A stretch of DNA of 43,159 bases from Syntrophobacteraceae bacterium (GCA_003165235.1 PLSV01000361.1:1-43159); one strand, 5' to 3'. Positions 8,241-16,958 are shown, numbered from the stretch's first letter. Made by a program: numbers and translations. Notes: a model not told the origin generated them from the sequence alone.

Positions 8241-8714
8241 TCAAATTTTGGAAAGGAAAATTTGCCGCAGGACGTCGAGCGATTCCTGTATGCCCTGGTC
8301 ACTCCAGTTTCTGCGGCGCATCGCCTCGAAATACTCTGCAGTTAGATCCGCAGACATAATGATGGCCTTGAGGTCATCCCGGCACGTTGCGTTCTTGCCG
8401 AACCTTTCGCCGAGAATGCTCTGTCCTTTGCTATACAGTTCATCGAGCGACGATCCTATGTTTCCCAGAGCATCCTGGAATTTCTTCCTGGCGCCCGCCG
8501 CATGCTGTTTCACCTTCTCCACGACATCTTCCATCCGAACATCTTCCATGCCCCGGAGAAGTTCGATGACTCTTTCTTTAAGCTCGGCAATCTCACTGGA
8601 CAGCGTTTCGGCCGGCTCGCCGGATTCCAGCCTGGCAATCACGCGGTCCACAAGTTCTCGAAGTTTGCCGGCTTCTTCCAGTAAAATGGATTTTCTTTCC
8701 TTCGGGTCGGACAT
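8241..8714 (-). CDS. Small helical protein of unknown function
   Basis: The 157-residue product is soluble, charged and almost entirely helical, with a leucine/glutamate-rich N-terminal half (residues 7-55) likely to form a coiled coil. The second half contains an acidic, aromatic segment (IIMSADLTAEYFEAMRRRNW). I do not recognise the family. It starts 17 bases upstream of the XpaC-like gene and has an AGGAAAAGGAA ribosome binding site, so it belongs to the same operon and may be a partner of the two other coiled-coil proteins. Confidence 0.6.
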   Translation of the reverse strand: MSDPKERKSILLEEAGKLRELVDRVIARLESGEPAETLSSEIAELKERVIELLRGMEDVRMEDVVEKVKQHAAGARKKFQDALGNIGSSLDELYSKGQSILGERFGKNATCRDDLKAIIMSADLTAEYFEAMRRRNWSDQGIQESLDVLRQIFLSKI

Positions 8715-8805
8715 TTCCTTTTCCTCGCGACTGAAATGGAAAAATCATCTTTAAGTTATCAATAAATTTTGTTCTCTAATATCGCGTCATTTCAGGTTCT
8801 GAAGG

Positions 8806-9645
8806 CTACATGGAGTTGGCGATGACAACCGCCACGCTGATTTCTACGCAGGCCGCGAAAATAGCCACAGCCTCATTACGCTGCTTGTCCATCTCATCAG
8901 CATACGAAACCCTGGGCATAAATATCTTTCGGGCCAGGGCCTTAAAAGCAAAAAGCGCCACTAGGCCCAATGCGAGATAGATGCCAAATTCTTCAAGTCC
9001 CGGTATCCATCCGGTAAATGGTCCCATAATAGCGGCCCTCAAAATAATAGAGATGGCGATCAATATTCCTGCAACATCGACTCCTTCGGCAATGTTGCCC
9101 TTGATTTCGATCTCCTCCTGAATATTGCGTCTTGAAATGGCCGCTTCCAAATAGAAGACGATCACCAGGGCTATTTGACCCAGGGCAAAAAACACGCCCG
9201 CCGCCCAAAGGCCTCCGCCCTCTCCGGTGAAGGCGCCATTCATTATTATACCGGTGCCGACAAGAGTAGAGAATTCCACAGCTCCTACGGCCACATTACC
9301 CTTGGCTACCGCCTCGTCGTTATTGACCTTGCGGAGGATTATCCTTTTGTTGATTTCAAAAGTCACGAAAAGAAGAATCACGATCATGATCGCGCCCTGC
9401 GCAAAATTCCACAAATCCGCCAGGATCTTTGACGAATTGCCGGAAAGAATGCCGGCAAGAGCAAGAAACAGACCGAGACAGATCCCGGACTTTCTAAGCC
9501 CGACAGCCAGATTGCTTTCCAGGAGCATTGCCTTGTCCTCATCAAAAGGCGCCCGCTTGTTGTCGGCCAGCTTGACCAACCACACCACCAGCATGCCCAA
9601 TAATGGATAAACAGCCATCTGAAGCACTATGTTCCAGAAATCCAC
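8806..9645 (-). CDS. Double DUF350 (YjfL-like) membrane protein
   Basis: The 279-residue protein is two tandem DUF350/UPF0719 units, each with about four membrane helices. Unit 1 starts FWNIVLQMAVYPLLGMLVVWL and contains LAVGLRKSGICLGLFLALAGIL; unit 2 begins near residue 140 with GGGLWAAGVFFALGQIALVI and repeats the pattern (IAEGVDVAGILIAISIILRAAI). E. coli YjfL has a single unit of about 130 residues, so this is a duplicated form. The start is GTG at 9645, chosen because AAAGGAG lies just before it. Its place next to a glutathionylspermidine-synthase-like gene matches the E. coli yjfLMC order and suggests an envelope-stress role. Confidence 0.8.
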   Translation of the reverse strand: MDFWNIVLQMAVYPLLGMLVVWLVKLADNKRAPFDEDKAMLLESNLAVGLRKSGICLGLFLALAGILSGNSSKILADLWNFAQGAIMIVILLFVTFEINKRIILRKVNNDEAVAKGNVAVGAVEFSTLVGTGIIMNGAFTGEGGGLWAAGVFFALGQIALVIVFYLEAAISRRNIQEEIEIKGNIAEGVDVAGILIAISIILRAAIMGPFTGWIPGLEEFGIYLALGLVALFAFKALARKIFMPRVSYADEMDKQRNEAVAIFAACVEISVAVVIANSM

Positions 9646-9674
9646 TCCGATCTCCTTTCGTTCGTTAGTGTTGG

Positions 9675-10823
9675 CTATTCGAATCTGTGGGGCACAAATT
9701 GGCTCAGGTTATTGGTTACAATAGTCTGGGATTCCCGGATGCCCATGCCGGCGCTGGCGCCGCCGATCACCCAGCATCCGGCTATCGGATAATTTCCGTC
9801 AAAACAGGGAATAGGGGCAAGGGCCTGGTAAATGTAGCCTTCTTCCCCATAAGTGCCGGAGGTATGAAACCCTTCTTTACCTTCGTGGTACACGGTAACG
9901 TTGGATCCCTCCCTGGAGAGCAGGGGTTTTCTCACGAATTCTTTCATCCCCCTCGGTCCATCGAAATAGGCTTCGAGAAGATTGGGATGCCCGGGGTTAA
10001 GTTCCCAGAGAACAGGCAGTATCCCTTTGCTTGAAAGAATGAGCTTCCATATGGGCTCGATCCAGTTCATTTTATCGAACGTCTGTATAAGGTACTGCCC
10101 GTACTTGTCCGCTAGGAGCCACTCCCAGGGATAGAGTTTGAAAAGGTTTTCAATAGTTATGTCATCCAAAGTGGTGAATCGAGTGAATGGTTCGATCCCC
10201 AGGCCGATATCGCCTATGAAAATCAACTCCGCCTTGATCCCGGCCTCAATAGCCGTATCCATCAGATAAGTGGTGGTGACCAGGTCTTCCATACTATCAG
10301 CGACACAAGTCAGATAGAGTTTACTGCCCTCTTCCCATCGCCGGAATATTTTCGGCCAGCTTTCAAGGAGTTTTTCATGAATGGAATTAAACTGATCCGA
10401 TCCGGCGCCAAAAACCTCCTGAAGCCAGAACCACTGAATGACACTGGCTTCAAGCAAGGCCGTCGGCGTGTCGGCGTTGTATTCCAACATCCTGGGCGGA
10501 TTGACCCCATCATAAGCGAAGTCGAACCGGCCATAAAGCGTGGGGTCCTTTTTCGTCCAGGATTTCCTGATAATAGGGATGGCTTCTTCCGGAACGCCAA
10601 GTTGCGTGAAAAGATTATTGTCGATGACATGCTGGACGGCTTTCACAGCCAGTTGGTGAAGATCGTTAGCCGCATCGTATAGAACATCGATTTGTTGTGA
10701 ATTAAACAGGTAATAGGCGCTTTCGTTCCAGTAAACGCCGTCAGGATTATGATGATATAAAAGTCCCGAGGCTTCCACCTTGGTTTGCCAGTTTTCGCGC
10801 GGTTGGATTTTCATTCTCTTCAT
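9675..10823 (-). CDS. yjfC: Glutathionylspermidine-synthase-like ATP-grasp ligase
   Basis: At 382 residues it matches the ~387-residue YjfC/YgiC family of stand-alone C-terminal synthetase domains. Typical segments include YYLFNSQQIDVLYDAANDLH near the N-terminus, YGRFDFAYDG and LEYNADTPTALLEASVIQW in the centre (substrate-binding core), and the late GGASAGMGIRES segment. The enzyme is expected to form an amide bond with ATP between a carboxylate and an amine; for YgiC/YjfC proteins the physiological substrate is not settled. It lacks the amidase half of E. coli Gsp. It lies 29 bases upstream of the double DUF350 gene on the same strand. The symbol refers to the family resemblance, not to proven orthology. 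Confidence 0.85.
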   Translation of the reverse strand: MKRMKIQPRENWQTKVEASGLLYHHNPDGVYWNESAYYLFNSQQIDVLYDAANDLHQLAVKAVQHVIDNNLFTQLGVPEEAIPIIRKSWTKKDPTLYGRFDFAYDGVNPPRMLEYNADTPTALLEASVIQWFWLQEVFGAGSDQFNSIHEKLLESWPKIFRRWEEGSKLYLTCVADSMEDLVTTTYLMDTAIEAGIKAELIFIGDIGLGIEPFTRFTTLDDITIENLFKLYPWEWLLADKYGQYLIQTFDKMNWIEPIWKLILSSKGILPVLWELNPGHPNLLEAYFDGPRGMKEFVRKPLLSREGSNVTVYHEGKEGFHTSGTYGEEGYIYQALAPIPCFDGNYPIAGCWVIGGASAGMGIRESQTIVTNNLSQFVPHRFE

Positions 10824-10913
10824 ATAATCTGCTCATTCCTCTGACCGGCTCCAGCCGGAAGAATCTGTTCCTTTCTTTACGCTCCGCGAGGCGTCCAGCC
10901 GAAAATTTTCTTC

Positions 10914-11345
10914 TTATCCTCCGATCCCGCCGCCACCATGAGCGCCGGAACTGCCGCCAAAACCACCTCTGCTTACCGAACCGCCGACAGAGCTTCCGCT
11001 TCCGCCTGATGCGCCGGCGCCGGGAGAAGTCGAAAAGCGGCCGCCCCCAGAGCTTCCATAACCACGGGGCGCGGTATAGCTGCCGCCGCTGACCACGCTT
11101 CCAGGACCGTATCCTCCGCCGCCGTAGTACCAGAAAAATATACCGGGACCGACTCCGCCATAATGCCGTCTGGCTTCATCTTCCACACATTTTTCTTCAG
11201 TAACCACCTTCCCGGTCTTGTCTACACATCGCCTCCTATGAGCCGAATCGTCACAACCGGTCATGGTCGCCACAAGGCTTAACAGCGCAACGCCCAGCAC
11301 AATTTCATGTGACTTTCTTATTTTTCTCCTTCTTTTCCGGGTCAT
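10914..11345 (-). CDS. Small Gly/Ser-rich envelope protein, YjfM/YgiB position
   Basis: From ATG 11345 (GGGGAGG six bases upstream) the product is 143 residues. A basic N-terminus (MTRKRRRKIRKSH) is followed by a hydrophobic segment ending in GC (VLGVALLSLVATMTGC), compatible with a lipoprotein signal although the -3 residue is Met. The mature part has a Cys pair, a GGVGPGIFFWYYGGGGYGP patch and a long Gly/Ser/Ala-rich tail. In E. coli this operon slot is held by the DUF1190 proteins YjfM/YgiB. It is the first gene of the minus-strand operon that continues to 6173. An in-frame ATG at 11360 exists but lies on the Shine-Dalgarno sequence. Confidence 0.65.
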   Translation of the reverse strand: MTRKRRRKIRKSHEIVLGVALLSLVATMTGCDDSAHRRRCVDKTGKVVTEEKCVEDEARRHYGGVGPGIFFWYYGGGGYGPGSVVSGGSYTAPRGYGSSGGGRFSTSPGAGASGGSGSSVGGSVSRGGFGGSSGAHGGGGIGG

Positions 11346-11519
11346 TGTTGACCTCCCCATAATAGGAATTGATGACCTGAAATAAACATTTTGCCTGACA
11401 GTACATACATATATCGTCTTGAATACAACCAGACGGTTAGGACAAGACCGGACTATCCCAAATAATGAGCAAAGCTTGAAGATAGGAATTGCATGAGAAT
11501 ATTAGACCCAACGAAAACT

Positions 11520-12485
11520 TCATGGCTCTAAATTGCTGTTTCTATTGCCAAAGATTGGCTTCCTGCCGGATTCTTTCCACCTATTGTGCATCCATAGATA
11601 CTGTTCGGGAAATCTCCGGATTATTTCCTCTATTTTCAGGTTTATTTCCCTGGTGATTCGAAGGATCTCGGAGCGCTCGTCTGCCTTGGCCGGATCGGGC
11701 CATATAGGGTCCGACACGAACCCTTCAAAGAAGTAAGGATCATTCGTGCGGCACGCCGCGACAACGACAACCGGACGCCGGTGCCTGATTGCCAGGAGCG
11801 CCGGGATCGGAGTGACCGTGGCGCTTTCTCCGAAAAACTCAATCCTAAGCCCCCTGCTAGTGCTTTGGTCCGGAAGCATTCCAACCGACTTCCCCTTCCG
11901 CAGCATGCGTTCCAGTGAGAACATGGCGTTTATTTTAGGAATCATGAGTTGCCCGCTTGCGATGCGACTGGAGAGAAGGGCGCGTTCCAGATAGGGATTG
12001 TCGAGTGGACGGATGACTATGGCAAGCGGAATCCCGATCAGAGCGCTGACATAGGGCAGCATTTCCCAGTTGCCGAGGTGCGGGGTAACGAAGATGCATC
12101 CTCCGGCCTCGTCATGAATCATCTTCGCCTTCTGAAAAAGATGTTCCAGATGCTCGCTCTTGTATCTGCTGTCACGGACGAGTTTTGCGCCCTCCAGGCG
12201 AAAGGGCGATCTTATCATTTCAACTGCGGTCAGGAAAAAAGCTTTGCAACTAAGGCGCGCAAGCTCTTTTATCTCTTTTTCACTCATCTTGTCGCCGAAG
12301 GCGATCCTGATATTTTGCAGGGCTATTTTACGTCTTCGAGGCACAGCAGCGTAGAGCGCGCGTCCGAGAAACCCGCAAATTACCCTGAGCGCCCTTAAAG
12401 GGAGCGACCTTGTAATGGCGACAGTGGCGTAAAAGGCCAGGTATTCGACAATCTGGAGAGTCTTGCCCTTCCCTTTTTTCCCCAT
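11520..12485 (-). CDS. LpxL/HtrB-type lysophospholipid acyltransferase
   Basis: The 321-residue protein is a lipid A late-acyltransferase homologue. It has a hydrophobic N-terminal segment (IVEYLAFYATVAITRSLPLR), the HxxxxE catalytic box as HLGNWE, a substrate-binding region (PLDNPYLERALLSSRIASG), the GMLPDQ motif, and the C-terminal LWMHNRWK signature. It should transfer an acyl group from ACP or CoA to a lipid at the inner membrane. Start ATG 12485 lies only two bases after the upstream KS stop codon, so translation is probably coupled. As the last gene of the acyl-chain cluster it is a candidate for the transfer of the finished chain, as its counterparts are proposed to do in aryl-polyene clusters. 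Confidence 0.85.
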   Translation of the reverse strand: MGKKGKGKTLQIVEYLAFYATVAITRSLPLRALRVICGFLGRALYAAVPRRRKIALQNIRIAFGDKMSEKEIKELARLSCKAFFLTAVEMIRSPFRLEGAKLVRDSRYKSEHLEHLFQKAKMIHDEAGGCIFVTPHLGNWEMLPYVSALIGIPLAIVIRPLDNPYLERALLSSRIASGQLMIPKINAMFSLERMLRKGKSVGMLPDQSTSRGLRIEFFGESATVTPIPALLAIRHRRPVVVVAACRTNDPYFFEGFVSDPIWPDPAKADERSEILRITREINLKIEEIIRRFPEQYLWMHNRWKESGRKPIFGNRNSNLEP

Positions 12486-12487
12486 GT

Positions 12488-13786
12488 TCAGCGTGCCCGG
12501 CCTTCCACCAGAACGCTCGAGCACTGGCCGATTATTCCATAACTAACAGACAGAAAGCTTCTGCCCCTGGCTTCCCTGTTCAAAGCTGAAATACCCATGC
12601 CCTCGAAAGCTGCTTCGGTTCTTGTGAAGTTGAGCGTACCCGGAACAATGCCTTCATTAATTGCTTTGACGCCGAGGATAACTTCACAGATGTCGCTTGC
12701 CGCACCCATGTGCCCGGTATAAGCCTTGAGGGCGCAAACGGGAACTTCATCTTTTGGACCGCCCATGATTTGAGCGATAGAGTTTAGCTCCGAACGGTCC
12801 CCTTTGCGCGTCCCACTTCCGTGAGGGCATATAAAAGCGAGGTCCGGCCAATCGACGGCGCCATCCTCCAGGGCGGTGTTAATGGAATTTTTCGAAATTT
12901 GCTCCGGAACGCTCAAACCCTTCCCCTGCGGGACCTCAATGCAGTTGCCAAACCCTTTTATTTCGGCCAGAATCCGGGCGCCTCTAGCCTTTGCCCGTTC
13001 ACTGTCCTCGAACAATATGGCGGCGCCGCCCTCTCCGGGAATGAATCCATCCCGCGCCCGGTCAAGCGGCCTGAATGAAGCCGGGCCATGCCTGCACTTG
13101 GACAGGATTCCGAGTCCGTCCATCTCGTACATGGGAATTTCCGTGATCCAGCATCCACACCCCACGGCAAGCGCTACATCCGCCTCTCCCGTACGAATCT
13201 TGCGGCAGGCCAGCTCCAGGGCCAGGGCGCCACAGGGTGAAAGGCTTGCAAGGCTCGTGTTTGGACCCATAAACTCGAATACGGCCGACAGAAAGCTGAA
13301 AAGATTGTTGCTGATGGATTCGAGCAGGAAGAATGGATTTACCTTGTCCATGGCCGATTTATTGAGGACGGAGAAATCTGTTCCCTTTTCGGCGTGCTTT
13401 ATCGCATCTTTGAGGGCAGGGTGCATGAACTCGTAGCCGACCTTTGTAAGGTCCCCCGAAGCCAGGAATAGAGATCTCCGCTCCCTGGGGATAGCCGGCA
13501 TATCGATATTCGATCCCTCCACGGCCTCCTTTGCAGCTTCGAACCCGAGCACCGAACCTCTGTTCAGGAACCGCACCTGGCCGGCCATGTTGGCCGGAAC
13601 CCCATTCGGCCGCTCCAGTCCCTTGACTTTTCCGAACAACTGGAGATATTCCGGCTGGCCTGCGCGCTCATGGCGTTCAATGCCGGTCCTGCCGGCCAGC
13701 AGCCCCTTCCAGTTAGCCTCGACCCCGTTTCCCAGGGGCGTGACCAGGCCCATTCCAGTGACGACAACCCCCCGTTGCAAAGACAT
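12488..13786 (-). CDS. Beta-ketoacyl synthase (third KS, KS-C)
   Basis: A FabF-type condensing enzyme of 432 residues from ATG 13786, chosen because GGGG lies eight bases upstream; another ATG two codons earlier sits too close to it. Catalytic residues are present, numbered from that earlier ATG: Cys187 in SLSPCGALAL, His324 in CPHGSGTRKGD, His361 in LKAYTGHMGAAS with the preceding Lys. The Cys motif SPCGA departs from the usual TACAS, and the second motif PHGSGT from AHGTST. The protein is more diverged than the two KS genes at 15671 and 18688. It may act on a special starter or chain length. It lies two bases before the acyltransferase gene. Confidence 0.85.
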   Translation of the reverse strand: MSLQRGVVVTGMGLVTPLGNGVEANWKGLLAGRTGIERHERAGQPEYLQLFGKVKGLERPNGVPANMAGQVRFLNRGSVLGFEAAKEAVEGSNIDMPAIPRERRSLFLASGDLTKVGYEFMHPALKDAIKHAEKGTDFSVLNKSAMDKVNPFFLLESISNNLFSFLSAVFEFMGPNTSLASLSPCGALALELACRKIRTGEADVALAVGCGCWITEIPMYEMDGLGILSKCRHGPASFRPLDRARDGFIPGEGGAAILFEDSERAKARGARILAEIKGFGNCIEVPQGKGLSVPEQISKNSINTALEDGAVDWPDLAFICPHGSGTRKGDRSELNSIAQIMGGPKDEVPVCALKAYTGHMGAASDICEVILGVKAINEGIVPGTLNFTRTEAAFEGMGISALNREARGRSFLSVSYGIIGQCSSVLVEGRAR

Positions 13787-13837
13787 TGACATATCCCCAG
13801 GCAGCTAATCACAAAAAAGCGTAAATAAGCCACATCG

Positions 13838-13880
13838 CCCATTACGCAGGTTGGATTGAGTGAAGCGAGACCTGACACAC
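13838..13880. repeat. Degenerate copy of a widespread intergenic repeat
   Basis: The segment ATTACGCAGGTTGGATTG and the following AGTGAAGCGAGACCT resemble the dispersed intergenic repeat containing GGTTG..TTGAGCGAAGCGAAACC seen in many bacterial genomes. This copy has several mismatches. It fills the only non-coding gap between the dehydratase (13885) and the KS (13786) of the cluster. Recognition is from memory. Confidence 0.4.
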
Positions 13881-13884
13881 GGCG

Positions 13885-14337
13885 CTAGAATCGAATTTTT
13901 CGCGTAAGTATTGCAAAAAACCTTTTCTGCTCTTCAACTTCCTCGATGGTTTCCAGGTTGACCAGGCTCCCCTGAAACTCCGCCTTGATCTTGCGTTTTC
14001 CATTGACCTCCGCAGATCCCCTATAGATTTTGAGGTCCTGCGAAGGCGCGGCGCCGACACTCACACTCAGATCCACCTGGTCGCCGGGAAGAACAAAGCC
14101 GTAGAAATTGCATTTCAACACCCTGGACAGCAAAAACCATTTCTCGAAATCCGAAGACGCCGCATTGAGCCAGCCGCTGAGCTGAACCAGAGCTTCAAGG
14201 AGCATTATGCCGGGCATGATCGGGTTGTTAGGAAAATGGAATTCCAAAAAGTCCTCGCTCATGGCGACATTTTTCACCCCGGTTATCTTATTCCCATCTT
14301 CAAGGGCCATTATTCGGTCAACCAGAAGGTATCTCAT
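13885..14337 (-). CDS. FabZ-like 3-hydroxyacyl-ACP dehydratase (DH2)
   Basis: The 150-residue hot-dog fold protein carries the FabZ active-site pair: His34 in FHFPNNPIMPG and Glu48 in LLEALVQLSGW. The opening MRYLLVDRI...GNKITGVKNV is also typical. It should dehydrate 3-hydroxyacyl chains on the cluster's carrier protein. A GGGAGG sequence lies before the ATG, just after an intergenic repeat. A second homologue sits at 16959, so the cluster has two dehydratases; in aryl-polyene clusters such pairs work as a heterodimer. Confidence 0.85.
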   Translation of the reverse strand: MRYLLVDRIMALEDGNKITGVKNVAMSEDFLEFHFPNNPIMPGIMLLEALVQLSGWLNAASSDFEKWFLLSRVLKCNFYGFVLPGDQVDLSVSVGAAPSQDLKIYRGSAEVNGKRKIKAEFQGSLVNLETIEEVEEQKRFFAILTRKIRF

Positions 14338-14360
14338 GGGATGGCTTCCTCCCTGATTCT

Positions 14361-14530
14361 TCGTATGATAGACTTATATAGCACCCTACCGAAAAAAGTA
14401 ACCGCTTGGCGTCGTGCGAGCGCGTAGCGGGCAGGCCGACCGCCGCCATTCTCGACGCTATCCCTTCATGACCTGTCTATGATCACTGTCCATGACCGGA
14501 GACGGGGCGTCAGCGGGAGGCCGGGTCCGG
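14361..14530 (-). repeat. Intergenic repeat, copy C (TGATAGAC ends)
   Basis: Read on the minus strand, this copy shares GGCCTCCCGC near its start, then CATAGACAGG, GCCCGCTACGCGCTCG in the centre and TATATAAGTCTATCATACGA at its end with the copies at 19965 and 32046. It is longer and more diverged than the other two. Its start supplies the last codons and stop of acpS, and its end reaches to within about 25 bases of the dehydratase ATG at 14337. Confidence 0.7.
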
Positions 14531-14920
14531 TTTTTCGGCGGCAAGGATTACAGAGGCGATGGCGAAATCCCCTGCATGGGAAATCGATACCGTGTACTGG
14601 TAAACTTTCCTTCGGCGTCCGATTTTTTCTGTCCAGCCGCTTAGCGAGAGCGCAGGTCTGCCGGACCTCTCAGGCGCCACTTCTATTTCGCGCAGCGCGC
14701 CGTCTATTCCGCTCCCGGACAATCCCGTTCCGAGCGCCTTCAGGCAAGCTTCCTTGGCCGCGAACCGCCCAGCCAGATGAACGTAGGGGTCCGGCATGGA
14801 AAAGCAATATTGCCGCTCCCTGTCTGTAAAGATTTCTGAGGCGAATTCCGGGCGCGCGAGCATGATACTCTTCATTTTCGAAACAGGTACGATGTCGACC
14901 CCCTGCAAGATATGAATCAT
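14510..14920 (-). CDS. acpS: Holo-ACP synthase (AcpS-type phosphopantetheinyl transferase)
   Basis: The 136-residue product has the AcpS signature: GVDIVPVSKM with the metal-binding Asp near residue 9, and RFAAKEACLKALGTGL with the second metal ligand Glu. It transfers 4'-phosphopantetheine from CoA to the conserved Ser of a carrier protein. Start ATG 14920 overlaps the fabG stop as ATGA, so the two are translationally coupled. Its presence inside the cluster suggests a dedicated activator for the zinc-ribbon ACP at 20109, although it could also be the cell's only AcpS. The final codons lie within an intergenic repeat. Confidence 0.9.
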   Translation of the reverse strand: MIHILQGVDIVPVSKMKSIMLARPEFASEIFTDRERQYCFSMPDPYVHLAGRFAAKEACLKALGTGLSGSGIDGALREIEVAPERSGRPALSLSGWTEKIGRRRKVYQYTVSISHAGDFAIASVILAAEKPDPASR

Positions 14921-15669
14921 GAGACGCTCAAACCTCCATCCACCGGGATCGCCTGGCCCGTAATGTAATCCGAGAATTCTGAGGCAAGGAAGAGGACGAG
15001 GTTGGCCACTTCCTGCGGGTTGCCGAATCTCTGCGCGGGGATGCGGTCCAGAAGCGCTTCTCCGGCCCGCCGCCTGGCGCGGGTGCTCATTTCCGTTTCG
15101 ATAAAACCCGGCAGCACAGCGTTTACCTGAATTCCCTTGGGAGCAAGCTCGACCGCACAAGCGCGGGTGAATGAGATCAACCCGCCTTTGGCCGACGCGT
15201 AGTTGGTCTGGCCCCGTCCGCCGCGAATTCCTGACACGGAGGCGATGTTTATAATCTTTCCGTAGTGTTTCAGCACCATCAATTCAGCGGCTATGCGGGT
15301 TGTCAGGAACGCTCCTCTGAGGTTTACGTCATGGACCTTGTCCCATTCGGCGGCGCTCATTGCGAGCAGGAGCGCATCACGAATCATGCCTGCATTGTTT
15401 ACCAGGATATCGAGTCGCCCGGAATAGCTCCTGATAAATTGAAAAAGCCTGTCCACCTGATCCGGTTCGCTCACGTCCGCCTGGAAAATCTCTGACTCAA
15501 ATCCTTCGGAGCGGATTTCATCGCGGAGCTTGCCGGCTTTTTCACCGGATTTATTGAAGTTTATGACAACCTTCGCGCCTGCGGCCGCGAGCGTCCGGCT
15601 TATGGAGGCCCCGATGCCACGCGCGCCTCCGGTGACAAGGGCGGTCTTTCCGCTTAGGTCGAGCTTCAT
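14917..15669 (-). CDS. fabG: 3-oxoacyl-ACP reductase (FabG)
   Basis: A full-length 250-residue SDR with the TGGARGIG cofactor loop (13-20), NNAG (91-94), catalytic Ser144 in NIASVSG, Tyr157 and Lys161 in NYASAKGG, and the FabG-type C-terminus ITGQAIPVDGGLSV. It should reduce 3-oxoacyl-ACP with NADPH. It starts one base after the stop of the upstream KS and overlaps acpS. This is the functional ketoreductase of the cluster, unlike the broken fabG-like gene at 5536. Confidence 0.9.
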   Translation of the reverse strand: MKLDLSGKTALVTGGARGIGASISRTLAAAGAKVVINFNKSGEKAGKLRDEIRSEGFESEIFQADVSEPDQVDRLFQFIRSYSGRLDILVNNAGMIRDALLLAMSAAEWDKVHDVNLRGAFLTTRIAAELMVLKHYGKIINIASVSGIRGGRGQTNYASAKGGLISFTRACAVELAPKGIQVNAVLPGFIETEMSTRARRRAGEALLDRIPAQRFGNPQEVANLVLFLASEFSDYITGQAIPVDGGLSVS

Positions 15670-15670
15670 T

Positions 15671-16957
15671 TCACGTCCTGCCTGAATACTTTCTTACCAC
15701 AATCGTAGCATTTTGCCCGCCAAAGCCGAATGAGTTCGACAGTGCTGCACGAACAACTTTGTGGCGCCCGGCATTTGGAACGTAATCCAGATCGCAGTTA
15801 GGATCGGGATTGGACAGATTTATTGTCGGATGAATTTCATCCCTGGCGACCGAGAGCACGGTAAACACAAACTCCGGCCCACCTGAGCCGGCCAACAGAT
15901 GACCGATCAGGGACTTCGTCGAACTTATCGCGAGTTGGTTTGCAACCTGGCCAAAAACCTTCTTTATGGCGATTGTCTCGGCCAGATCGTTGAGCTTCGT
16001 TGATGTGCCATGAGCGTTTATATAATCGATTTCACCCGGTCCGATCCCCGCGTCCGCCAATGCCCGTGACATGGAACCCTCCGCCCCCTGCCCTTCGGGA
16101 TGCGGGGCGGTCAGCCGCCAAGCATCCATAGTGGAAGCGTATCCGGCAACCTCAGCATAAATCCTTGCGCCTCGAGCCAGCGCGTGAGACTCAGCTTCCA
16201 GGACGGCCATGCCCGCCCCTTCGCCCATGACCAGTCCGGACCTTTTTCGGTCAAAAGGACGGCAAAGGCGCTCAGGCTCGACTTTCGATACAGCGGCGGA
16301 CCCAAGCAACACGAAAAAGACAAGCCCCACCGGGTTTATCATCGAGTCGGCGCCTCCGGCCAGAATCAGGTCCGCCTCCCCTCTTTTGATCGCCCTGTAA
16401 GCAGCCCCCAAGGCCTGAGTCGCCGATGCGCAGGCGGTAGTAACCGTCGTGTTCATTCCACGCAGGGCGAACCTTTCGGATATAACCACACCAGGCTCGC
16501 TCGAATTATTACGGATTATCGATTCCCGATTAACCCGGTCCAATTCGGCCGCAAACCGCGTTGAATCGAATTTTCTCTCCGGGCCGATCCAATTGTAAAT
16601 GTCTTCCAGCCGATTTATTCCAAGCCCCGAGCCAAGCATCACTCCGAACCTCGAGCGGTCTCCGCTGTTTTGCGCTAACCCGGCGTCGCTCAATGACTCT
16701 TTTGCGGCCCAAAGAGCAAAAAGGGTCCGGAACTCTCCTTCTGTTTCGGCCTCGGAGGGGAACTGGCGGCAAATCCGCTCCCAATCTTCGGCTGAAACCT
16801 GTCCGGCAGCCTGAACGGAGGATTTTCCGGCGCAGGGCAGCTTTACTCTACTCACCCCGCAGACGCCGGACAAGGCCCTGCGCCAGCTCTCCTCGACTTC
16901 CAGCCCCAACGCGGTGGCAAGTCCAAGACCTGTTATTACTACCTTTCGGTTGCCCAT
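15671..16957 (-). CDS. Beta-ketoacyl synthase (second KS, KS-B)
   Basis: A FabF-type synthase of 428 residues from ATG 16957, which lies one base after the dehydratase stop. The catalytic triad is canonical: Cys176 in TTACASATQ, His316 in NAHGTSTKLND, His353 in TKSLIGHLLAGSG with Lys348. The C-terminus has SNSFGFGGQNAT. It should perform decarboxylative condensation with malonyl-ACP. It is closely similar in motifs to the KS at 18688, suggesting gene duplication within the cluster. Confidence 0.9.
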   Translation of the reverse strand: MGNRKVVITGLGLATALGLEVEESWRRALSGVCGVSRVKLPCAGKSSVQAAGQVSAEDWERICRQFPSEAETEGEFRTLFALWAAKESLSDAGLAQNSGDRSRFGVMLGSGLGINRLEDIYNWIGPERKFDSTRFAAELDRVNRESIIRNNSSEPGVVISERFALRGMNTTVTTACASATQALGAAYRAIKRGEADLILAGGADSMINPVGLVFFVLLGSAAVSKVEPERLCRPFDRKRSGLVMGEGAGMAVLEAESHALARGARIYAEVAGYASTMDAWRLTAPHPEGQGAEGSMSRALADAGIGPGEIDYINAHGTSTKLNDLAETIAIKKVFGQVANQLAISSTKSLIGHLLAGSGGPEFVFTVLSVARDEIHPTINLSNPDPNCDLDYVPNAGRHKVVRAALSNSFGFGGQNATIVVRKYSGRT

Positions 16958-16958
16958 G

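Noticed and set aside
14510..15160. Long minus-strand frame extending acpS to 15160
   Set aside because: The added part overlaps fabG in another frame and is not AcpS-like. ATG 14920 overlaps the fabG stop as expected for coupling.
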